Source: Vanessa cardui (lineage: Eukaryota; Arthropoda; Insecta; Lepidoptera; Nymphalidae). From it: 64,000 nt of DNA. The position numbers and the translations under genes are program-made. The DNA lies in contig NC_061131.1 of the NCBI RefSeq assembly GCF_905220365.1, forward strand, positions 7,663,318 to 7,727,317, written 5' to 3'. Under the pieces are notes generated by a model. That model did no database searches, was not told the origin of the DNA, and saw only the letters and a program-made list of their open reading frames with translations. How positions within the stretch are numbered: position 1 is the stretch's first letter; every line of letters begins with the position of its first letter. Of the stretch, positions 38,201-47,572 are shown piece by piece.

Positions 38201-40883
38201 AAATCAACTAAATAATGCAAACATTTCTTTCTTCCTGTCCTTAAGTTTTACCCTTTAAATAAAGAATATGAACAAAGATATTCTGGATAATTTTGCCGAA
38301 GCTACTTATCGTAGGTTTATGTTTTCCTTTACGAAGACGTCTTTGAATTAACATTTTGCAAGTGCACCGAATTATTTAATTTATATCGTGATTTGTCCGT
38401 CGTTTTCAAAAAATGCTATATTTTCTGAATTCCAATGGAATATGACAAAGTTTTATTACGTTACAGAAAAAGTATTCGCTAAATAAAATAAAGGCTTGGA
38501 ATTAAAATAATATTGTTATTCTATATCATTCATTTTAGTCGTAAAACTTTACAATGTACTTTACGTTTCACTTTTCCTTAGAATAGAAATAGAATCGCCC
38601 GAAGTTTGGACAGAAATGTATAGCCGTAGTCACGAGATCACTGATTTTCGTTTGTTTTGTTATAATCGACGATATTTTTTGTTTTCTTAAATAGGTACAT
38701 AATACAGATACATCTGCCTCGAAACGCAAATATTGTAACGATTATAAATTCTACGATAATATGAGCTAATGTAATGTATTGTAACAATATAAATCATTTA
38801 ATTCAGGTGGTCACAGATTTGGTCCAAGGAGAATTCATGCAGCTCGGCAGCAAGGAGACTGAGAACGAACGGTTTGCGCACTACTTAACAAAAACGTATA
38901 GAAAAACTGCATCGCTCATCGCTAATTCTGTTAAAGCGGTAAATATTATGAACTATACTATACAATTTATCAATACAAAAAATAATAGATTTTATGAGTT
39001 TGTATGAGAGTGAGTATGAGAATTACGATTATTACACATTGAAATAAAACTACGTTTACAGTCTACCCGTGACCACGAACGCTGTAAAGTGCTCGAAACG
39101 TCGGGACGATAAAAATAATTAATAAACGCGATTTAAATCCGTTAAAACTAGTTTTATTTCAAATTTTATGAGCATATAAGAGTAATTGTAATATGTCAAT
39201 GAATGTTCATTGTTCCAGGTGGCACTCCTGAGTGGTGCAGACGAAAATACTTGTGAGCTTGCATTCCAGTACGGAAGGAACCTCGGTCTGTCCTTCCAGC
39301 TGGTCGATGATTTGTTGGACTTTGTTTCCTCCGCACAGGCCATGGGCAAACCCACCGCTGCCGATCTGAGACTCGGATTGGCCACTGCGCCTGTCCTGTT
39401 CGCATGTGAAAAGGTATTTAAGTTATTATTTTGTTTACTCTTTACTTACTTTCCAAGCCTTTTTAATATCAAAATACTAAAATGGCTATACTTCTTCTAG
39501 TTCAGGACATCTAATTGAGAAAAAGCGAAATATTTATAGCCTTTGCTTTTTAAACGTCAAGTTTCATAATTTGTAATTGATATGATGACTATTGCGATTG
39601 GTATATGTTTGTTAACTGACAATTACAAAAATCAACTTCTATGAAATATCCAATAAGAGTGCTAATGTAAATAATCTTACCGTGAGTAAACAGCGAATGG
39701 GTGCGGCAAGATATATTAGCAATCTGATTATAAATTAAGTGGTCGCTCAATATTTTACACGTATTATACACATAAACGTTTGTGACATGACGATATTAGT
39801 TTATCTCATAATTATCTCTTTGGGCGTTGTCCCCAAATAGGACTGTGCTTTGTCATACGCAGTCAGAGCAAGGAGGTCGATTCTATTATGGTAACAGGAA
39901 TAAAAGTTATGACTGTACCTTGGATGATTTTCATTATCTTAGACGTTAAAGGCATTATTCGTTTCGATTAAATTGGATATTTTATCAATTAGACAAACAT
40001 AGATGTATTTATATTATATTTGACAACAAAAGGAGTAAAGTAGCTTAGAAATCGTTTCCACTTCTCAATTTAAAAATATAGTTCGAAAACAAAACTATAG
40101 TCTGTTCGCGTTAAGAATGCAGTGAGTTGTCATTGTTTACCGGCCTGACTCCGCCCCCTTTGACCAATCAAATCTTTTCAAATTACAAAGTCAAGTTCAC
40201 ATTTAATTAATTATTAACTGATATTTTTATTTTTATAATTTAAATTTTGTTTATATATATATTTATATTTAATTTATCCAAGCTGTACACGTAATAATTA
40301 AAGTAACCTACTAGATGACGTTATATCAAAATATGTAAATTTCTACATCGCGATGGGGACATTCGCAAACGATTGTATATAGTGTTAAGAATTTTGTTGA
40401 TTAAACACCCCGATTCGATTTTTTATTTTAATGTGTATTTTTTAAATTCATTATACTTAGTCTTAAAAACAAATATAATTTGTTGGAATTTTAACACAAA
40501 TATGCATACACCTTCGACCTGCTGTTAAAAAAGATTTGATTGGTCAGGGGGCGAAGTAAAGCCGGTAAACAATGACAACTCACTGCATTCTTAACGCGAA
40601 CAAACTATAGATGCGTAGCGCAGCATATTATCCGACTAAATCGAATCATTAAAACTTCCAGTACCCAGAGCTAAACCCGATGATAATGAGGCGGTTCCAA
40701 GAGGCCGGCGACGTGGAGAAGGCTTTCGAGCTCGTGCACAAGTCTCGCGGGTTGGAGCAGACGCGCTTCCTGGCGCGCAAGCACGGTTTGGAGGCGGCGC
40801 GTCTGGCGGCCGAGCTGGCAGACTCGCCCTACCAGAAGGGTCTCGTGGTCACCACCGACCTCGTGCTCAACAGGATCAAGTAG
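8294..40883 (+). CDS. PDSS1: All-trans polyprenyl (nona/decaprenyl) diphosphate synthase subunit 1
   Basis: Catalytic subunit of the mitochondrial trans-prenyltransferase that condenses isopentenyl diphosphate units into the ubiquinone side chain; it normally acts with PDSS2. The fly orthologue is qless. Exons are 8294-8443, 18409-18597, 24138-24277, 26431-26572, 37592-37681, 38807-38938, 39219-39413 and 40662-40883. All junctions are GT/AG and in phase, giving 419 aa, close to the usual length. The basic N-terminus (MACLSSSRLCARVQDKLMCQ) suits a mitochondrial presequence, and a low-complexity Gly/Ala patch follows in exon 2. GKALRP (K137, R140) binds the homoallylic substrate. The first Asp-rich motif DDVID is at 184-188 and the second DDLLD at 311-315. 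GEFMQLGSKE, ERFAHYLTKT and KTASLIANS are family hallmarks. All catalytic motifs are intact. Introns 1 and 4 are each about 10-11 kb and full of repeats. Poly(A) signals lie about 1.0-1.1 kb after the stop. Confidence 0.95.
8969..9051. other. GC-rich island with perfect 9-bp GC hairpin
   Basis: An abrupt CpG-dense block (GGCGGCCGCGCCGTGAGATT onwards) in strongly AT-rich intron. CCGCGCCGT at 8975-8983 pairs perfectly with ACGGCGCGG at 8992-9000 across an 8-nt loop. It continues with further CGCG-rich sequence (GCCGCGCAACGCG). No open frame is recognised. It lies 530 bp into PDSS1 intron 1. Confidence 0.5.
11630..11870 (+). repeat. Lepidopteran-type interspersed repeat fragment
   Basis: The block includes TTTGATACCCCACTTGAGC, then GAAATCGGTTCATTTG and TTCGGGAGCTATGATG, then a CAGACAGACAGACACG run, and ends near CGGACGTTAAAAA. 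I recognise this series from dispersed repeats in moth and butterfly genomes. The family and ends are not defined here. Confidence 0.45.
16930..17110. other. GC-rich island in PDSS1 intron 1
   Basis: About 180 bp of noticeably higher GC, with repeated GGTCGTAGC-type words (CATCGGTCGTAGCTCGTG, then CCGGTCGTAGCCCATC). No long open frame or known repeat is recognised. It is a candidate regulatory element or old insertion. Confidence 0.35.
18186..18368. repeat. Palindromic short element with 10-bp flanking direct repeats
   Basis: AATAAAACTAGTTATAACGG from about 18189 reads inward to a TTTTGGACATCCC end. The same sequence returns as its complement (GGGATGTCCAAAATAATTA to CCGTTATAACTAGTTTTATT, ending about 18338). 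AGCGTTCTAT occurs at 18176-18185 and again at 18369-18378, a possible target-site duplication. The outer terminus matches the repeat at 39062-39160. Confidence 0.65.
19012..19293 (-). mobile_element. Degraded copy of the tRNA-derived SINE
   Basis: Read on the minus strand it follows the full copies from the tRNA-like head (CGAGATAGTACAGTGGTTAG near 19285) through the GATGAAGG body to GGATTTACAGGCTGGTATT. There are many substitutions and small indels, so it is an older insertion than the three intact copies. Confidence 0.65.
19622..19774. mobile_element. hAT-like MITE with perfect 8-bp target-site duplication
   Basis: A 153-bp GC-rich block with terminal inverted repeats CAGGGCCGTATTTA and TAAATCCGACTCTG. 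It is flanked on both sides by TAAATAGG (19614-19621 and 19775-19782). An 8-bp duplication with CAGRG-type ends is characteristic of hAT elements. Internally GGGGCCTCCACA occurs three times. It has no transposase, so it was mobilised in trans. Confidence 0.8.
21205..21330 (+). repeat. Dispersed repeat fragment
   Basis: The block TTACTATATATTATAAAACA, AAGTCACCCAGCCGCGG, then TTTTCCTGCGGTTTTCACTA is one I associate with multi-copy insect DNA-transposon remnants. It is truncated, with no ends or coding capacity visible. Confidence 0.4.
23345..23389. repeat. Perfect 21-bp-arm hairpin with 3-nt loop
   Basis: The arm starts AAACCCTATCATTTTAAACA and is mirrored exactly, closing as TGATAGGGTTT after a 3-nt centre (TAA). 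There are no mismatches in 42 paired positions. It lies in PDSS1 intron 2, so it would be transcribed with the pre-mRNA. Confidence 0.75.
24278..26430 (+). other. PDSS1 intron 3
   Basis: Mostly AT-rich sequence with no recognised gene. A small palindrome (GGATTAATTATTAATTAATC) lies near 26211. No intact mobile element is seen. Confidence 0.5.
27900..28110. other. GC-rich island, possible internal promoter or regulatory element
   Basis: GC content rises sharply and ends in GGCCCGCGGCCTGCGGCCTC. A TCAGTT word (arthropod initiator consensus) lies near 28018, and a GTGAAAG donor-like site near 28068. These are weak signals; no open frame is convincing. Confidence 0.25.
28774..29090 (-). mobile_element. 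Full-length tRNA-derived SINE with 13-bp target-site duplication
   Basis: Inserted on the minus strand. The tRNA-like head (GAGATAGCCCAGTGGTTAGA) is at the high-coordinate end, with B box GGGTTCAAACCC. The tail GTTACTTTACTTTACTA is at the low end. Flanks are CAAAAAAAATCTT (28761-28773) and CAAAAAAAGTCTT (29091-29103), one mismatch. It is the same subfamily, judged by tail, as the copy at 6740-7058. Confidence 0.85.
33760..34010. other. GC-richer block with open frames on both strands, unidentified
   Basis: Begins AAGAGGGGATTCAAGGCCG and includes CCACCTGCCCACCACCACTG. Short frames on each strand lack start context, splice continuity and any motif I know. It is possibly a conserved non-coding element or an old insertion. 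Confidence 0.2.
36590..36835. other. GC-rich island with TATA-like box in PDSS1 intron 4
   Basis: TTTATATATAGG (36635-36646) precedes a GC-rich stretch containing GTCACCGGCCGAGCGTCC. The layout could suit a cryptic or alternative promoter, but no downstream exon can be supported. Confidence 0.25.
37682..38806 (+). other. PDSS1 intron 5
   Basis: About 1.1 kb of AT-rich intron; I see no gene, mobile element or structured repeat in it. Confidence 0.5.
39062..39160 (+). repeat. Interspersed repeat end in PDSS1 intron 6
   Basis: Contains TGACCACGAACGCTGTAAAG and TGCTCGAAACGTCGGGA, then ends ACGCGATTTAAATCCGTTAA and AACTAGTTTTATTT. The final approximately 35 bp match the terminus of the palindromic repeat at 18186-18368. 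I recall the CGAAACGTCGGGA block from many lepidopteran dispersed repeats. It occupies about a third of the 280-nt intron. Confidence 0.55.
39414..40661 (+). other. PDSS1 intron 7
   Basis: About 1.25 kb. The 3' half is a 516-bp foldback element ending 51 bp before exon 8. The 5' half is plain AT-rich sequence. Confidence 0.55.
40095..40610. repeat. 516-bp foldback element upstream of last PDSS1 exon
   Basis: The ends are CTATAGTCTGTTCGCGTTAA (left) and TTAACGCGAACAAACTATAG (right). Inverted homology continues inward through TGCAGTGAGTTGTCATTG, TTTACCGGC, a GGGGGCG-type block and the motif GACCAATCAAATCTTTT versus AAAAGATTTGATTGGTC. The arms are about 110 bp. The AT-rich centre has no coding capacity, so this is a non-autonomous foldback/MITE. 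It is a different family from the 5239-6031 element, though both contain a CCAAT-like GACCAATCA/GCCAATCA word. Confidence 0.8.
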
Positions 40884-42010
40884 CCGCGCATGCGCACCAC
40901 GAAACCGAAAGGCATCCACGGTTCTCGGCCGGCGTGTATGTATATATATAACCTTCTTCGTCGACAACGCTTCGGAGTACTTCCATCACGTGTGCGGTCG
41001 TCGTGAACTTCTAAGTGCTCTCGAAGTGGAAACGTATTACCCGTTACCTTTAATCGGTTAAAGGTTCGTAAGACGTAGTACAGAATTTTGGATACCTTTT
41101 AGAAGGTAGATTGACGTTAAAGTTGTAATATGATTAAGATATGAGTGTGTGGGTTAGTTGTGTTTGGACACTGCGGTGATGTGTGCGTGTGCAGTGTCAA
41201 GTGTGTGAGATGGTATGTCGATAGAGTCGTAGATATTTCCGTCGAGTGATAGTCGGCGAGTCGAGTTGAGTTCGTATGTAAATCGAAAACTCGACGCCGA
41301 GAACGCACGACGTGAATGATTTATTTATTTAATGTGTAATTCTCTTATTATTTGTTACAAATATATTCTTCCCTCACTTATGTGACCTGATTTACTTTAA
41401 GTTTCCTTTGGATGTCATGTTCATCGTAAACTGCCTGCGACCGATACAAGCCACTGGACGAGCGTGTTTGTGACAACTCGTTACCGGATACCGCTGTACA
41501 TAAGTGTACAATATCATGCTCAACGTTAAATTTAAAGCAGGTCTACTTATATAACGTAGACGAATTTGTATATAGATATAATATGCTAGTTATATACGTC
41601 CATGTTTTTATTCTTCGTTTTTGTGCAATTCTTCTGTTTAAGTATAGCGTTATAGATATGCGCGACTGCAGCGATACATTTCCCGACCTGGCTATGTCAT
41701 ATTAATTTGCACGTTGTAAATACTGAGTCATTGGATAAGTTACCCGCGTTCTCTTCGAAACCAATTACCTCAAATTCTTTAGTTTACACGCGCGTAGTAG
41801 AGGTGTACATGTACATGTATGTTCTTATATAGTATTAATTTGATAGTGTTGTACGAATGTGCACGGCGTCGATGAGGCGACGTCGTCGATAACGCTTAAG
41901 TAACGAAAATAAATAAAAATAAAACAGTTATACTAGCTGTTGATTGTAAATAATACGATGACATAGAAATTATTCAGAAATAACGAAATAAAGATTAAAG
42001 ATCATTGTAT
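40884..42010 (+). other. PDSS1 3' UTR
   Basis: GC-richer than the flanking spacer for the first kilobase, which fits transcribed UTR. It has poly(A) signals near 41908 and at 41987. No second open frame is supported. Confidence 0.55.
41987..41992 (+). terminator. Likely distal poly(A) signal of PDSS1
   Basis: AATAAA about 1.1 kb after the stop. An alternative AATAAA lies at 41908-41913. Confidence 0.5.
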
Positions 42011-43499
42011 AAAAGTAATATTTTATTTTACATAAATAATTATTAGCTATTTCGAAAATAAGCCGACTTAATGACTAAAAGTAAAAATAATAAAAGACAA
42101 AGGAATATATAATTACATACCTGTTACGATTTATTAAAATATTCTATTAGAAATGTATAATTATAATGTTATTAGTTATTACGTATTCTTTTATTTTAGT
42201 CATTGTGTCAGCTAGGAGTTGAGGTACTACAGATGATATATGTACATTGTAATGTTAAAAGGGAGTCAATGAATTTTATTTACATATGTATATGTAGTCA
42301 TATTCATAGCTTTTATTGATTGTAAATATTATTTTATTAACTTTGTAAAATGGTAAATCACGAATAATTTTATAAACATTACTTAAAAAAAATATTGTTT
42401 TATTTTAATATTCCTCAATATTTAATAACTTTTTTCTATTTCTATTCTTGAAAATGCTTTACGGTGCGCTATGCGGAGGTTGACTGATGTACCTATTTAT
42501 ATTTTTGACTTTATGCATCAAATAGGGCCTCTAAAATTCTTATTTATGAATTTTAGTAAATTTAAGTATTTCGACACACTGTTAACAAATATAAGAAGCA
42601 AATAAAAAAAATTAAAAAAAAATCTATTAAAAAATTAGATTTAACAAGCCATGTTGCTTTAATCGAAACATAATATCAACATATTATTTTATTAGTATTA
42701 GGATATATTGGTTATGTCTAGTTACTATATTCAAGAGGAAATTCTGTTTACTTACAAATAAAAGAATTGTCTTTTCGCTGTTTTTCTACTAACACATGAG
42801 ACTACGAGTAATAATACAAAACTAATGTACCACATTATTTTGGTGTATATGTATTCATTACTATGTTATACATTAATAGTGTAAACCGTTTTTTGTCCCA
42901 CTGATAAATGGACGATTAGCTAACTACGCATAGAAAATCGTATCATCTCATTTTAAAGAGCTTCAGCCATAGATGTGTAGAAAAATAAATAAAATTCTTA
43001 ATTGCAATTTACTAATTTTTTGCTATTTAACAAATATATTAGAGAGCGGAAAAAGATACAGGCCGGAGTGCGGAACTAAAACTGTATAAGAAAAAAATGA
43101 GAAACGTAACTAAAATAAATTAATTATTACCGACAAACTCTTATTGTAACTGAGACTATTTGATATTAAATCTCATTTACAAAGGTTTTATTACTTTGGC
43201 GCCAAGATGTGTGTACTTCCAATTTACAATGAAATAAAATTAAAACAAATCCTGTCACAGGTTTCGAAATTACTAAAAATCTGTTGAATATACGAACTTT
43301 CGCAGGAGGCCCACTACTTATGGTTTTATGTTAGTTCAATAAAATATGAGAAATGAGACAAAAAATGTGAAGATGTGTTTATTCCAAATTTAGTTAACGT
43401 TATGATCTTGTCATATCATATCTATACCTTGCGATAATCTGTGGCCGTAAAATACATGATGTTATTTTTTTCAAATTGCAAAGCATTCCAATTGAATTC

Positions 43500-43740
43500 C
43501 AATTAACTTGGCATTATGATCAAAACTGTTGCCCGATTAAGATCTCGGATTTTCATTTTCATTTTCAAAGCGCTATTAACGTGCAGAAGTAAACCAGCGC
43601 ATTTACAACACAGGTGCCATCTATTTACCCTTTCGATATCTATTGAAACGGCAATCTGACACAATCGGAAAGAGCTCACCAAGACCAAAGGATTTACGTG
43701 CTTGCCAGGCACTACTGACGTATACTCTAGGGTGCTGTAG
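43500..43740. repeat. Dispersed repeat fragment (retroelement-like)
   Basis: Includes GGTGCCATCTATTTACCC, TTTCGATATCTATTGAAACG and GGATTTACGTGCTTGCCAGG. I associate this series with multi-copy lepidopteran sequences. A 117-aa open frame on the minus strand across it is treated as part of the repeat, not as a gene. Confidence 0.4.
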
Positions 43741-44034
43741 AGAATTTTTTGACAGAAATATGCCATAACTTTATGACTTTCAATGTATAAAAGACAAGAT
43801 TGGTCAAGGCGGGCTAGAAGGTAATTGGGAATTAATACCAGGTAAAGATTATTCATAAGATAGAGCAGGCTGCCGAATTATACGTTTCCCCCACTTGAAA
43901 TGGGGGGTGAGGGCACTTGGTTCGCGGGACTCGCTTATGACTCGAAGCATCGGAATAACCGCAAAAATCGCTTTCGAATGTTACCGATCAAAAACGGCCC
44001 ATAAGCAGGCATGGGAATTTAGGGTATTTAAATT

Positions 44035-44167
44035 AATTTCGAGCTCGGCGGTGAAGGAAAAGAACGTGAGGAAACCTGCACTGGAACAGCGTGGTGGAAT
44101 ACGCTCCAAATCTTCTCCTCACAGGGAGAGGAGGCCTTAGCCCAGCACTGGGAAATTTATAGGCTGA
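44035..44167 (+). mobile_element. 5'-truncated SINE copy with internal deletion
   Basis: Starts in the SINE body (GAGCTCGGCGGTGAAGGAAA) without the tRNA-like head. It jumps from AGGAAACCTGCA directly to CTGGAACAGCGTGGTGGAAT, missing roughly 50 bp present in full copies. It ends with GAGGAGGCCTTAGCCCAGCA and the usual 3' end. Confidence 0.7.
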
Positions 44168-46939
44168 TGTTAAATAATAAAATGACTTACTTACTTACGT
44201 AATAACTGAGGGCTAAATACTAAATATTATTAATCAATTGATATGTTTAAAGCTAACGCTTAACGAAATCTAGGGCATACTCTGCTTTAAATAAATACAA
44301 AAGACATTTCTACTTCATCATACTATATGAATACAATAACAATGTGTCGTGTTTGCGGATATCGATCGAGCCGCGCCTGGTACCGCCAGGACGAAGCGAA
44401 TGCCTTCTGAAAAATGACATGAAAAATGTAATCACCCTATAGGAACGGGCAAAATTGATAATCTTCCCAAGTAGCATATACTTTTATTTATTATGATATT
44501 TTATATGGAGACGGGAAATATGTTGACGGTATAAATATTGACACATGAACTGTTAATTTTTTGTTTTGAATTTATTACATATATAAGAATTTCCCATAAT
44601 ATTAGTCGAAACGGTTTAAATGTATCCCCTCATAGCATAATGGATGACTAGGATGGCAGTTGTAATCAAAATCAATAGTTTTAATTGCATTTTTATAAAC
44701 ATAGGACTAATTTATTTCTAAACGAATAAAATGTGTGGAGTTTGTTCTACCTCGTCTCAGCAGGTATCACCCACTTATGAGATATTTTAACGCCAAACTG
44801 TAGGCACTAAGTAATTGTTATATTCCGGTTTGAAGGATGTGTGAGTGCATAAGCACCAAATGCATCACATCTTAGTTACTACCAAGCAGGAATGTTTAAT
44901 ATTTCTTACGTAATATGGGTACTCTAGACTACATTTATTCGTAGATATTTTAGTAATTTTACACGCATACAAAGCATTGTGGTAAATATATTTTGTGTAT
45001 CGATTATTTTAAGAGTTATTTATAGAGATGTAATCACTTGAATTGTAATAAAATATCGTTACACTTGTAATTGATATTAGTACCACTCAGCCAATTTCAT
45101 GCAAATTTACGTACTTGAGGTTTAAGACAACTCAGAAAGGTAACGTGACATCGCCATATGCAAATCAAAAATTTTTGCTTGCCAAAACCTTTTGAAAGCT
45201 TTTTTATTCACGATATTTTTTATCGATACTTCATGTAAGAGATCCTATCTTTTTTAATTCGTTTCTGGCAAATAAAAAATAATGGAAAATGTAAGTCTAA
45301 GTAAAATAAAAAATACTTTTCGTGCTTGTAAATATAACACTTCCAGAACTAATAAATATAAAATATTTGACCCACTCTAGACTCTGTAATAAACATTATA
45401 TTTATTTGAAAACTACTTCAATATGTATGAAAAATATTCTCCACGTAAATATATAAATGTAAGAATATTTATTAATTACAATAACATACCTTAAAATGAA
45501 TGAACAACATCAATTTGCTTTCGCGATAAATCCACTACCAAGAATACGCCTGAATTAAAAAGTATACTAGTCTGCTAGCCTTGGTTCGAATAAATAATAT
45601 ATTTTTATTCTAGGCGCTTTGACATACTTTGTACAGTAATATAAAACGATTTATGAGAATTGGTATTTCTATACATCGTTCGAACCGCAATTCAAGCATC
45701 ATGGTTGATGATTTGCTAAATTCATTATGGTTCGTATCAAATCAAAATTAAACGAGGTAGCATGCAAGACGAACGTGTTGTGAAGTGAACTGTAAGTTAA
45801 TTACAATCGTAATTTTCAACTTAAGTAGTATTAGAAATATAGCAATTAGTAAAAATTTGAAAACTGTCTATATCTATCTCATTTTCTTTAATTAATATAG
45901 TAATTAATCCATATGATTAACAATTAAAGAGACAATAACTTTAAAGTCATAATAATACAAGCAGTTATTATACCTAAGATCGATAATTGTAGGTTCATAA
46001 TCGTTTACGACGTTTGACGACGACGTTTAAATGTAATTTTTTTTAAATTACAATAATAGATATCAAGAGTAATAAATATCGACTGACAAACCTAGTTACT
46101 AATCTCTTTCCTTAATACCACTATGCGACGCTTAATGAGAAATCATAGCTTAATGAATAAATGCCCACAACTGGTCTTTTAATATATGTATTTGGTGACT
46201 TTGATAGTATTAACGCTGAAAACTCGACACATTTCGTCCTATACTTTTTGCTTTTACATTACTTTAGAAAATAATTATTAGTAGACAAAAGTAATAAGTT
46301 TTTAATAGGTACCGTGATACTCGACGAGGACAATGGAAACGTTTCCTGAAGCGTGCAGCCATCACATTTATATTTACTTATTCCATATACCAAGTTCGCA
46401 GTTGGAAGGCAAATTTCGTGTAGTTACAATCAGTGCTTTTAGTGACTTCCTTCTTTTTGCATACAAAAACTAACATAAAATTCATACTTACAAACATTTC
46501 TAATACAACATCAGAGCAAACAAATTAATTAATAATTATTTAAAATTTACTCATTATGTAATTTATATGTTGTGGATATTTTTTAAATATTTTCTCTATA
46601 TTTTAATTTTTTACAGTTTTTCTTAACTAATGTGTAAATGTTTGCTTTGCATTCACGTCGATTACGAAGGTAAGATATTGTATCACATATATTTTTAATA
46701 TTTGTTTATTGGATCAATATTTTGTCAAAAGTTGATTAGCTGATTATAAAATGCACTTCAGTAATAGTTAACTGACTTGTTCCTTTCGTTGGTTTAGTGG
46801 TTTGATTTATCAATCTTAACTGATCGGAATAGGATTGGAGAATGAAATTCAAAGTCGGCTTCAAAGTTATATGAACTGTTTGCTTTTTAATCTTTAGTAA
46901 TTATTCGGAGGTGAAAAGTTAAGTGATTGCACTTCCGTG

Positions 46940-47020
46940 TCTTGGAAAACTCGTAAATCTTGCCCCGTGCCTGAAGACTTTCCGGTTGTGTCGGATTACC
47001 GTCCAATTAGCTTGAGAGAA
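46940..47020 (+). mobile_element. LINE reverse-transcriptase fragment
   Basis: Translates as SWKTRKSCPVPEDFPVVSDY followed by RPISL. This matches the N-terminal reverse-transcriptase signature of non-LTR retrotransposons (PVPK..., S-x-YRPISL). It is only about 25 codons long, so it is a dead scrap of an unassigned clade. Confidence 0.55.
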
Positions 47021-47572
47021 AATAGACAGTTTGCTGTATTATTAAAGTTCACGGCTATATTATTCTAAAGCTTACATTTTATCAATATTCCAAAGTTGTT
47101 TTTTATTAAAATTAAATTAAAATCGATAGTTATTCCGATGTTATTTCAATTCCAATTTAATTAGTTTTGAGTTTGTTAGTCGTATTGACCGTTAGTAGTT
47201 ACATTTGGACTTACAAATCTTGATGATTTCGTTCAAATAAAACTATGTTTGCTTTCAAACTTCTCGCGATATTAATTCTTTTGATATTATATTGATTCCA
47301 AACCCTTGATTACACTCTATTTTTTCTATTTATGAAAATCCTTTATATTTTTCATAATTATTCAAATTCATAAAAGAATATTTGGAAACACTAAGTGAAC
47401 GTTGCAGATTTTTCTCAAAACTAATTAAACTAAATATGACATATAAATTATATAAAATATTAAAGGTATTAGGTAAGGAAATAAATCATGAAAATATTCC
47501 TAAGTGTTGAGCAATTAAGTTATTATATTTTAAATTATTTTTCTATTATGTATATTTTAGAATAATAGGATA

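Larger units (their letters stand above)
42011..47560. other. Intergenic spacer between PDSS1 and CSPP1-like gene
   Basis: AT-rich spacer holding a dispersed repeat near 43500-43740, a truncated SINE (44035-44167) and a LINE reverse-transcriptase scrap (46940-47020). The unmapped 5' UTR exon(s) of the CSPP1-like gene should also be here. A donor-like site (GAAG/GTAAGA) at 46669 is one possibility, but it does not extend the frame. Confidence 0.5.

Noticed and set aside
43895..44140. 81-codon plus-strand open frame
   Set aside because: Its 3' half is the truncated SINE copy and the rest has no motif.
46630..46669. Candidate first coding exon (ATG then donor GTAAGA) for the CSPP1-like gene
   Set aside because: Joining it to the acceptor at 47560 creates an immediate stop, so it could only be untranslated.
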